NCBI RefSeq assembly: GCF_002865645.1
Contig: NW_020194554.1
Location: 806,001 to 870,000 of the forward strand
DNA: 64,000 nt
Reading direction: 5' to 3'
DNA from: Hyaloscypha bicolor E
Lineage: Eukaryota; Ascomycota; Leotiomycetes; Helotiales; Hyaloscyphaceae
Part shown: one piece after another, positions 1 to 10,375 of the stretch
How positions within the stretch are numbered: the stretch's first letter is position 1
Layout: every line of letters begins with the position of its first letter
The notes under the pieces: generated by a model
The model's input: only the letters and a program-made list of their open reading frames with translations
Databases searched by the model: none
What the model was told of the DNA's origin: nothing
Translations under genes and position numbers: made by a program

Positions 1-1946
1 AGAAGCACCAATACTATATGGAGAATCAGCCACTTGACCCTCTAAACTAGAGGTTTTGAATACTTCATACCTATCGAAGCTTGGTTGCGTCGCCTGGGTG
101 GCATTTTGGACCAAGGTAGGCCTCGGTGCCGTCACTCGGTATGCATGCCATGCTCCTAGCCGAACTAGGACAAAGGTCCTGAATGAATTAACAGCCCATG
201 TGTGGATCTGATCAACCAGGTAATGAAGGTGCCAAGCCTCTTTCTTATTCGTGATATAACCCTTCTCAGCGAGAGGAATATCTCGGGGGGTTCACTCACG
301 CATCAATCAATTCTTGTGGGATCGGGCAACCAAAGCGGAACTTCAGGTATAAGCCTGCGATAGTAGACAAACAGTCTTCAATGTGGACTCTCTGATGTCA
401 TAGAGAACACTTGGAATCTCTCATTCTCGCTCTCCTGGTAAGTGCGGGCAGATTCTGGATGACCTGGTTGAAGACAAAGATCGTGGAGGTCGTTAAGATA
501 AATTTCACTCGATCTCCGAACCTGGTTCAATCCTGGATCCGACATGGTCTTCTTTGCTTCGTATACAGCTTATGGAAACGCAAGGGGGAATGAGAGCTAT
601 TGTTGGATCACTAAAGCACACTCTGGGTTTCAAAGCAGATCTGGGACGCATTCGACGTTCAGTAAAAGCTCGGACGATGATTCTTCGCCTACCGATAGAC
701 TAAAAGTGCAATCCAGTATTCAATAAGCACGCACTGTTATGCTCTCCTAGGGGTGGCATATGTAAGGATTTGGGAAGACCAATATTATTATTGATAAATT
801 TTTGGGGTTTAGACCAATAATATACAATAAATGATACTATTTATAGGTATTCTTCCCAAATAAGCTAGAACCCACTCTGAACCAATACTTCGTAGAATTA
901 CTGCAATTGCTGTCACGTGCGGACAGAATTTCACACAATTATCTAAACTTCTCTTAATATCAATTAAGTATCTCTGTTTTCATCCCTGTTCTTCGTGATT
1001 TTTATACTAATAATGCATAAACACCATAAATTCTGCATAAATATTCTGCATTTATTACTGGCTAGACCAATATTATTTAAGTTAGCGCTAGCCCACTATT
1101 ATTTACATAAATTAAATAAATTCGTCCATCCCTATGCTCTCCGAGTTCTACATTATTGTTGCGGCAGGCTCCTGTGTCTGAGTTCACAGACTACTCATTG
1201 GCTGACCTAAGAATTTCTTCCGAGCTTTCACATACCATTCGCTCCTGATGCAGAACCCTTTTCATTTTCTGGATCTCGGCATGAACCGATCGGCTGGGGA
1301 AGCGGGCCCAAAGCCACTGGGTTGGTGTTTCAGAAATTTCTCGACGCCGATTGGTACCACCAGCACACTTCACTCCCTGTTCCACAGGGTCCCGCATGAA
1401 GCCTGGGGGATTTCGCCCTGCAGAAAGCGTTCAATGATCGATAATCCATAAATCCTTGCACCTTGCGCGCGGTCCTCCACGCCCGACCGTTATCCATTTC
1501 CAGCCAGAATTTCATCTCCTTTCCCGCCATAAGCTCTCTTGTCGCTATTTCAATCAAAAAATCTTGCATTGCTCCGAGGATATGTCAAAATGTATGTCAA
1601 ATAGCTGCACTTCGCTTCTTGCTCTTTTGTAATTCGGACATTCTAGAACGAGTCAATGCGCCAAAAAACTTAAAACTTTACTGTAGTGTAATCCAAGTAA
1701 GGGAGGTCCCATCTTTGATGGCTGAGACACGCGCCACGCACTTCCCGTTGTTTAACACGGCTCGGCTTCTTCCTGGATAGGCAACCGACCTCGACCGACC
1801 CAGTCCCCATATATACTGATGCTTCATTCTTAAACACTGAACATGACTATCATCACCCATTCACATCTTGACTCTGAACTATTTCTTTCTATAATCATTG
1901 CACGTAGTGATAAATCTCACTTCACGGTGTTGCAGTGGTAATCAAA
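1..1946. other. Intergenic, no supported gene
   Basis: Short open frames occur on both strands, but none shows a recognisable domain, a run of splice-compatible exons or a convincing start. Positions about 760-1140 are AT-rich and may be an old element remnant. I see no RNA gene. Confidence 0.4.
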
Positions 1947-3412
1947 ATGATGGAAGTTGGGCAGGTCCGTCTGAAGTTTTCATTTCTTGCAACGCTCCTA
2001 CCGAATTCACCTTTTGCTAATGGAACACTTGTAGATTCTGCTCATTATTTGTGCCATTACATCATGTTTGGCATGCGCTGCTCGCTTTTATCTTCGTGTT
2101 ATTGTCAAGAAGCGGGTTGAGCTCCTCGAGTTTGCTTTGATATTTGCTACAGTGAGTTACCCTTGAGTTACTTCTCTTATTATTTGACAGCTCCCCTTCC
2201 CAAAGTCGCGTGGTGTCCGAGTAAATCTTATTCCTTCTCCATATCCTATATCTCACCCTGCTAAGAAAAACAATGCTTTTAAGGTTATGCAATTAGTTCT
2301 CATTGGAATGCAACTGCGCATTTTCGACCTTCTTCCAACAATGCAAAACCCTTCAAGCTTTATCGAGGCTCAAAAGGTCTGTCAATACAGCTCCCCCTCA
2401 GCACATAAAAGCTAATGACCTGTGAGCTTATAGTTGTTCTTCTCCGGCACCTTCTTCTATTTTGCTTCACTATGGGCTGTTAAAATCTCAATAAACTTCC
2501 TCCATATTCAACTTACTAGGAGATTCCAACGTATCCACTTTCTAGCTGTCTGTAACTTATACTTCTTGATCGGGATCTGGCCACTTATCTACGTAATATA
2601 TTTTTTCGCCTGCTGGCCTCTGGAACGAAGGTGGGCCTTGCCATCAGGTCGACAATGTCCGCCAATAGTACATGCCTGGGACTTTGTATGTTTATCCCTC
2701 ATATCGTAAATTATTCCTAACATGATATAGTGGACTCACTTTACGATACATTTGGCAACTGATATAACTTGTTCGTCTGTTTTTCCTTCTCCGACCAAAA
2801 AATCTTGCTTTCAAGAGACCCAATTTCTTCTACCTTTATCATCCAAGTCTCCATCTCCACCGACTAACGTTGAAGTCGGCAGTATGCATACTACCATTCC
2901 CAGCTTTACTCAAAGTCACCGAAAGACGGCTCAGGATCGCAATATGTGGCGTTTATAGCATCGCAATTGTTGCTATAATTGTCAGCATTATCCGCATTAT
3001 CTTGCTAGCGATCGACGTTCAAAACAGCATCAAGAGGATTATGGTTCTCACGGCTGTGGAGGTAACTGTCTGTCTAGTCGTCGGTATACTGCCTGGAATA
3101 TCCTCATCTTTTACAAAGAGGTACGCTCAAGGGGGCTCAGAGTTCAGCAAGTCCACACCCTCGAGTAGATTAAAGAGTGGAAAACTTAACAAACCCACCT
3201 TTGCGCGACTCTCTGGCCATGATGCGTCGGTAGTGGGAGATAGCGGTGATGCGAATGCGGTGGAACTTTCCAAACTTGGCCATCGCGAATTCGGCTTCGC
3301 GGAGCAAGAAAATTATACCAATTGCTTCACAGGTTCAACAGACCAAATCATTGGCCCGGAGAAAGGGGGGATCACGACGACAACCCACGTTAGTATTGCT
3401 AGGGGGGGTTGA
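1947..3412 (+). CDS. Rhodopsin-domain integral membrane protein (fungal PTH11/SatC-like superfamily)
   Basis: This is a predicted plasma-membrane protein of about 380 residues with several transmembrane helices, of the fungal 'rhodopsin domain' family; its ligand is unknown. The model is exons 1947-1964, 2035-2151, 2191-2376, 2434-2685, 2731-2770 and 2883-3412, which total 1143 nt and stay in frame. Family hallmarks are an N-terminal helix ending in RFYLRVIVKKRVELLEF, the block EAQKLFFSGTFFYFASLW with a following VKIS helix, the segment FFACWPLERRW, HAWDF, ATDI followed by ILPFP, and a helix with IVSIIRIILL. The cytoplasmic tail after about residue 260 is polar, low in complexity and the least conserved part. 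The intron at 2152-2190 is only 39 nt, and the expected second helix is weak, so the exon near 2191 may be wrongly bounded or decayed. ATG 1947 and ATG 1950 are adjacent candidate starts. Confidence 0.75.
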
Positions 3413-4901
3413 GAGGGAGGCAAATTGACTACCCGCTATTGTTCACCCCCTTTCGATGCTTTCTGCTTGGGTATATGTGCTGTAATCAACTAGATGAGAT
3501 GATTTGCTGCTTGCGGTTATGGCGCGGTAAAGATATATCTCAAAATACGAAAGGCAAACGCCATGGTTCTCCACGATATTGTTGCGTCCTGTGAAGTGGT
3601 TTGAGGAACAATATGACTTTCAATCACGTACGGCAATTCCGTAGAGGATCAGAAATTTGCTCCAGCAGGAACCCTTCTAAAGGGGGTAGAACGTATTCCC
3701 TGGGCAAAACTTGGTAACTCGGGAAGGACATTGACACCGGGCCAAAATGGGGCCCACGTTTATGTTACCGCACAATGTAATAAAACTAGCATTCTCCGAT
3801 TTTGACAAGATTTTACCACAAAACCTCAAGCATTCTCTTCTCTTTTCGTGGCCCTTGAGTGCTGTTTTACCACAGTCCTTCTCTGGGTTTCTGGAGAGCG
3901 GCAACAACAAGCTGAAGGTCTGGGCTAGTGGTACATAGACAGGGGTTTTTGCATGAAGGTTCGCCACCCCTTTAAAATGCAGCACAATGCCCACATCAGG
4001 GCTGGCTTCCTGAAAGTCGGATGGTCATTTGGGCAGTGCGTCATTTGCATTTTACGAGTTCTGAAAGCTCGCAGTTAGGCATTCCGGTCTGGCTTAACCC
4101 TTGCACACACTAGGCATGGTATCCTGTCGTATCCTAGGTCCTGGAATCCTACACGGCTGGGGGACTTGAGGCAAGGCCGAAGAGAGATTGATCGGGCACT
4201 TGTAAACTGGGATCTCAGCCCCTCAGCCCTGTACTTACGCCGGCGACCCTGATTTGAATCATCTCGCTGAGTGAGCAGGCTTCGGATTCGAGCCCAACCA
4301 CGATATGGACAACAGCTACTGGTTCCACCCTCTCTGAATGAAACAACATTTCTAAGTAGCCTAAATCTCTATGAAATTGCTTTCCACCTTTGAAACACGT
4401 TAGCAGACAGAATCATCCACTTCTGCTCAGTACAGGCAGGAAAATTGCTCAAGAACCCCACTACCACCATAAGTCCGGTTTGCAAAATATTACCATTTGA
4501 TAATGATCTTGCCCTACCTTGTGGACAGCTTGCTAGTATCAGTCACGTGATAACCCGATCTCAGGCTGGGTACTATATGGTAGTGCAGGTATGTTACTTA
4601 TAAGTCCCCGGATTTCAGATATAAGTTAACTTGTTACTAGTAGCTTTCGAATAACGATGGATAATTCAAGCAATTCAAGCAACTTCATTTGTGTGCAAGA
4701 TAATAAGTAGCAAGACACCAAAGTTTGACTCAAGTGAAGGCATGAAGTAGACCCAGGTATGATGCCACCAAATGTGACGAGAGAAGTGCATAGTCCAAAG
4801 CAAATTTTTCATCCAAGTAGTTTTCTGCCAGCAAATTTGCGATACCCGGAGCCACTGAAAACATTTTGGAAAAGATGACTTGGAGTGATGAAATCGAAAA
4901 T
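3413..4901. other. Intergenic with one diverged dispersed repeat
   Basis: No gene is supported. The 3' part (4300-4900) carries only short frames antisense to nothing recognisable. Positions 3891-4010 resemble 36494-36615 and are listed separately. Confidence 0.4.
3891..4010 (+). repeat. Diverged dispersed repeat, copy A
   Basis: It aligns by eye with 36494-36615 in the same orientation. Shared blocks include GAGCGGC, TAGACAGGGGT, TGCATG, GCAGCACAA and GGCTGGCTTC in the same order and spacing. Copy A has more T and A at the differences, as expected if it was hit by RIP. I do not know what kind of element it comes from. Confidence 0.55.
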
Positions 4902-7854
4902 CTAGAAAACCATCCCTAGCCCGCGGTTTTCTCCTGCCGACATGGTTTTCCCCCAAGGGTGGCTCATACGGCTGGAGCTCGCAGTCATGCTCGCGGTCGA
5001 AGTCCGGTCTTTGTCTCCGTGTGCTGACGAACTCAATCCTAAAGATAATCCGAATCGAGCGACGTGAGATATCACCGAGGGTTCCACGGCGATCATGTGT
5101 AGGGGTAAGTCTGATGAGAGTAGGTATTCCTCGACGTGTGAACCTTGAACGGGCTCTGAAATGTGCTCCATGGCAAAAGGACTTGGGCCTCGGATGCGAG
5201 CTAACGCTTGTTTCATGCTGTCTTTGAGCGAGCCTTCTTCGTGAGGTTCACGGTTCAAGTGCAGAAGGAGTTTGTGATCAGTGTGGGAAATGAGTAGAGT
5301 AGAGTAGAGTAGTGGGCCCTACTCATATTCTACTCAAATAAATTTCTCACTACTCATACTCTACTCAATACTCTACTCAACTACTCTAGAATATTTTAGA
5401 GTAGTTGAGTAGTGCGCACGTGACGTTACACGTGACGTTACACGTGACATGCTGGCCTAATTGGGTAAGGCTCCGGGGTGGCCCGAGTCTAGCGCCACTA
5501 CATTGCCCAATCAAGTAGTGGCAAGGCTTGGTAAGCAAGGTAGAACCATAATATATTCTTAGGCTTCCTCGGCTATTAAGGGCAAACTCTTCTCTCAAGG
5601 TGCTCTTATTATATCTAAATTACATAATAGACTTAATAAGAGTACTATTAAGATAATATCTTGCTTAAAAAGCTGGGGGCTATTTAAAGACGAATTAGAA
5701 GAAGTAAGGAGAGAAGGACAAAAGAAGGAAAAGAAAGATTCCGAGGAGGGAAATCTGTTTTTTATAAAAAAAAAGAAGTAGTATTTAAATAGACTTATAT
5801 AAGCTCTAGTTTAAATTATATACTGCTACTTAATGGGTACCTTATTTATTTATTAATAATTAAATAAATACCGATTTACCACATTCACGTGACTACTCTT
5901 GAGTTACTCTAGAGTAGTACTCTACTCTACTCTACTCAAGTACTATATTACGCTACTCAAACTCTACTCTACTCTACTCAAGACTACTCTAGAGTAGCTT
6001 GAGTAGCTTGAGTAGTTTTTGCCCACACTGTTTGTGATAATCGCTCTCCAAAAGTTCGATGAGGTCGCGGTCGTGGATAGCTGAATTTAGGGCGGATTCA
6101 CAAGCGAGGAGCCATTGATTCGCACTAGATATCCATTTCTTTTCCTTTCTCAAAAGACGTGCATATCCCCGGTGAGCTGTTGCCTTTTCGATCGCGTGAT
6201 GAACATCTAGTTGATGGAAGGAGTGCCCAAGTAGATCCCGATATAGGCATCCAGCTGATTCGAGCAGGTACTGATTAGAATCCACTAATCCAAGAGCCAA
6301 GCATTCATGCGCGAAAGAAAAGCCGTGGAGAAAAAGCTGAGGACAGATTTGGTAGATTTCTCCATCAGAAGTTGGTTTCTGGAGCGTGTCCCTCATGAGG
6401 CCCCAGTGGTCTGTCAAAGAAGGGGCGCCTTCGTCGCTCTGAAGAAGCAATTCAATCATAACGGCTTCGATTCGTGCGAAAAGCCGAGCGTTTTCATCGA
6501 GAGAATTTTGAATGAATAGGATGATAAAGGCAGCAAGAGCATGAAACAGCAAGAATGTTGCTTCTTCAAAGCGATGAGTCTTTGCCAAAATTTTCCCCAG
6601 AAATGCTTCAACGACGATCTGGGAATGTATATCAAGGATTCGGCGGCAATGATACTCTGCTTTCTCGTACTGGCCCATTCTTTCAAGCGCTTCGGCAAGC
6701 TCGAATTCTTTCTTCAACGTTTGTGGGGCGGATTCATCGTGTTCTATGTGAGAGCTGGCCAGCTTCACCGCAAGGTCACTAACACACTCCAAGGAGGATT
6801 CCTCGACAGTTTCTTCCCATTGCTCGTTCACAATCGTCGAATGAGACTCGGCCAAGAATCGATCGCTAATACAGCGGAGTTCGAGCGGGGAATCTTGTCT
6901 GTTAGAAAGATATTCGGACGCTTGGCCTTCCTCGAACTTGTTCTTGTGTTCGGTTAGTCCAGCGTCTTCAAGTTGCTTGGGTAAGAGTTCAAATTCGGCA
7001 AGTACACGCTCGACATTGTCACCGGTCTGGCGACGTAAAGCGTACTGGGACCATGGCTGATTTTTATCGGCCATCCAGAGGTCGATGCCGGAGATGGATG
7101 GTAATTGCTGCATATCGGCCATAGAAGTTGTCAGACTCTGCCGTTCAGAATCAGGGGAATGAATCCAGCAGGCGTGTGAGGTAGTTGACGCTGGGGGCAG
7201 AGGTGAGTGGTGTGTGGTGGGTGCTCCGAACATTTGCTAACTATCATTAGAGGAGAACCAAGGAGCGAGGGGTTGCAGAGTACCTCCGAGGAAGAATTTT
7301 TGCAACTGGGACTAGGAGTATTGTATGTGATATTGGGAGGTGTTGCTTCGTTTATGCGTTAAAAGAGGTCGAATAAGAAGGCATTTCGCATCAAGTAACT
7401 CACGGGCACTCAGAGGGAAAGACATTGTCCTAGTCTTTCTTCTCTTACAATCTTGAATCTTTGTAGGAGCAATTCGAACACCTCCTTGGAAGAAAGCTGT
7501 GTCTTTGCCTTCTTGTTTACGCTTCGTCCCTTTGGCAGCAATCCATTGCTTGTTGCGAGTTGATATATTCTTGGAGAAGCCCCATTCTTTGATCTTGTCC
7601 TTCCAAGTTCTGACGCTGGTCACATGTTAGCTTTGCGTCCAGGTGTTGTCATTTTTAACATACCATCCTTGGAGTCCGTGTGATCTCTGGATCTCGGCCA
7701 TCGTGTCTTCTAGATTCGCGGGTTTAATGTTCCCAGACTTGTCTCCTTCAATATAGATTCGAAAGACATCTGGTTTTATTTTATCCCAATATTCTTGGGT
7801 GGGCGGTTCCCCCGCGTGGTCCTGGAGTGTTGAAGTGGTCACGTTGCCAACCAT
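4902..7854 (-). pseudogene. Clr5-domain / TPR-like protein gene, interrupted by a hAT MITE
   Basis: The minus-strand model is exons 7664-7854, 7404-7615, 7284-7345 and a last exon from 7236 to 4902 that is split by the element at 5279-6030. Without the element and one copy of the duplication the CDS is 2040 nt (679 codons plus stop) and stays in frame. The N-terminus holds a Clr5-type domain (about residues 20-85): an acidic PP..YWDKIKPD.. start, a central HGLQ, and RTWKDKIKEWGFSKN at the first splice junction. A Pro/Ser/Thr-rich linker follows. Around residues 330-450 there is helical, TPR-like sequence (ALERMGQYEKAEYHCRRIL). Proteins of this architecture are fungal, probably nuclear, and without a firm function. 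The insertion lies about 120 codons from the stop, so a truncated product ending inside the element is possible. ATG 7854 was preferred over the non-ATG codon upstream. Confidence 0.72.
5279..6030 (+). mobile_element. hAT-type MITE, copy 1 (752 bp)
   Basis: The ends are CAGTGTGGG and CCCACACTG, and both sides carry the same 8-bp duplication TTTGTGAT (5271-5278 and 6031-6038). An 8-bp duplication with a CAGTG-type terminus is the hAT superfamily signature. There is no transposase frame, so the element is non-autonomous. Subterminal zones are dense in GAGTA/TACTC repeats, which in hAT elements commonly bind transposase. Three CACGTGAC units spaced by GTTA lie at about 5416-5450. It is nearly identical, in reverse, to 28583-29331; the differences I compared are transitions. 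Confidence 0.93.
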
Positions 7855-10375
7855 ATTGAAATTCAAGTTAGCATGTGCATTAGTTGTGGCAATCGGGGTG
7901 AGTTATCTGTTGTTGAAAAGAAGTCATAGTGAGAGAGAGGAGGAAAAGAAATTCCAAGATGAAACCTACAAGAAGCAGAACAGCTTGCTGAGTCATTCAA
8001 GAAACCAATCAGGTGAATTACTGTACCAGAATGGTAAAAAGTGCAACTCGCCAAAAATGACAGGCGGCGACACAGCCTGCAAGCATGCACAGTGGTCGGG
8101 CGGAGCTCGTAGCGAGAAATTGCGGGATACCGAATTCGACCAATGAGATAAAAGTGCATGCAGAGCTAAGGAAGATCACCGCTGAAGATCCTTCAATGAA
8201 ATAGGCAGAAGTGAACCAAGTACCAGGTTGACGAATTACCAGGTGTAATTCACGTTACATAGGAACAGAGGAGATTTCTAGAATTGTAATTATTTCTAGA
8301 AGAGAAGCGTGAAGCTCGTAGAAGCTTGGGAGCGAGGCTAAATACTCCTTAGCGCCATAATTAAGCGAAACGTGTGCCTAAGGCTGAAGCGAATTTTCCC
8401 CCTCACACCGCAAGTATTTTGGTCCTAGTCCCCGTGCGGAGGTCCCAGCATGAAGTGTGGAAGCCACAAGGCTGGGAGATCGGGGCACCCCTGCGAGGAA
8501 CGACTTTCAAGACTGCAGTCACGCGTGGTTTCAGATGTGGCTACCACGTGCACCCTCATCCAAAAAAAGTGACTCTCTCTAATTTCAATAAAATCATGAA
8601 TACAAGTCAGAATAGATAAATTTTATGCTCCATACTGTGCAAGAGCCCAGGTACCTGCCTTTGGACAAATCATGGCCCTGCTTCTCGATTAGATTACGCC
8701 CTGAGGTTGCTTCTTTGGGGCCTTGCCACCATTGAAAAAGTACCGGAGGCAAGGAAAATAGCTCGAAGTACGTCAACCTCGGTCACAGTAGGAGGTTCGC
8801 AAGCAAATGACTCTGGCGTATTTTGACTGGCTGAATGAAATCTTGAGTGCCGGAATTTCTGCGACGGTAGACAGAGATATTTTGTGCCTTAGGACTCTCC
8901 CAGAGCCTGCCCATACACGGCTTTTGCATATGAACCTTTGTTGCGCCTTGCACCAAACAAACCTTAGAGAGCAGCAGTCAAACACCAGGTGCGCCACTAA
9001 ATTAAGACTTCTATAGTTTCCAGCATTCTAACAGATAATACATGTTACATTTTCCTGCTCGTGAGAGACCCCCTAGTTCTGTTCGAAATATGTTCGTACA
9101 CGAAAGCTTTGCGAGTCGATACGGATACAGTCTAAAACTTGCGCCAGGGTAAAACGACAGTGTTGAATTGAGCTGTTTGCAGGTGGTGATGACTGAATGT
9201 TGAGCTGAAAATGCGAGGAGGAATTTCGAGAGCTCTGTCTAGGTGGGCGGTTCGGTCAGGACGCTTGTTTGCGATCGCTGAAGACTATCTGCCATACACT
9301 TCCACAAGGTTAGCATCAGCACATCTCTGCCTTTAACAATTAACGGAAGTGAGAGATGCGAGGCCTTACTTGGGTCTAGCGTTATAGGCGCAGATGGAGG
9401 GGGATGGGGAGAAGGACGAGGTCCTTCGGATCCCTTGGATTGCAGCTTTGGCATTGCCGGCGAAGAAGGGTTGAACGCGCCAGCTCGCTGATAGTAGAGT
9501 TGGTAAGGTCAGATGCAGTTGTCGCAAACGTCAAAGATATCTTTGAACAACATACAGAGCAAGCTCTTGTAGTGGATGATGAATTGTGAATCATTTGGTT
9601 GCGGTCACAACATTTCGCAAGGGGCTTCGCAGCAAATATTTTAGATATTAAACGAGAACCCCTGACGGAAACTAGCGTCATCTTGACTCCTAGTGTGACA
9701 CCCCGACCAGGCAGCCGGGGCCGGGCCACGCTGGTGACGGGCTTTGCTCAAGAGGCGCACGATCAGACTGGTGAAATCTTTGATTTTTCTTGAATCCTTC
9801 TCAAAATGCAAGGTTCTTGGGATTGACTGATCAAGTAATGACTCAAGTATCGGCCAAGAGTCAATACCCCCTGACTGCAGCCTTGTGCTTACTCGCTTGC
9901 CGTACTTCAAGCCAGATCTTCAGAACAGGCGAATAGCTCTCGAACCCCTTCAGCCTCATCTCCAAGACGGCTTACTTCAGAAGAATGCGACGACCTTTAT
10001 ACCTATCTGATCAGAGGCTGCCTTGTGTCAGAACAGCCCGTGGCATGCAAAAGCCTTCCCATAGGCGAATCAATCAGAGGTCAACTCAGTGTGTGTGTGC
10101 GAACTCGCAATGATGTCCATTTCGGCGGTGAAGATGCACAATGTTCACCGCCTTTGAGGATCTCAGGATGCTGGGACAAATTGATCGCAGCATGCGCCTG
10201 GCCAGCCTTTTTTCCTTTCTTCGCCTTTTGTTTTCTTTCAAACAAAAAATTAGTCTTCTTGTACAAAGTTCGTGGTTATTCAAGAGAAGCTCGCATGAGT
10301 CCGTGCTCGAGAGACAGATCGAATTCATCGGCGAATTAGAAGCAGGGCAAAGCGAAGTACCAACCAGTCGCTCAT
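7855..10375. other. Intergenic, no supported gene
   Basis: Upstream of the Clr5 gene and of the kinase. Some short frames look protein-like (for example plus strand 9404-9589 and minus strand 9641-9910), but none can be tied to a family or joined to a neighbour by clear splice sites. They may be decayed remains. Confidence 0.35.

Noticed and set aside
1463..1780. Plus-strand 105-codon frame
   Set aside because: Overlaps equally long minus-strand frames, and has no domain and no splice partner.
4261..4310. TTCGGATTCGAGCCC, reminiscent of a tRNA T-arm
   Set aside because: No matching acceptor, D or anticodon arms at proper spacing.
9382..9729. Overlapping frames on both strands with mixed composition
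   Set aside because: Short, no recognisable motif, and the plus-strand partner ends at a stop with no clear donor site; probably chance or decayed sequence.
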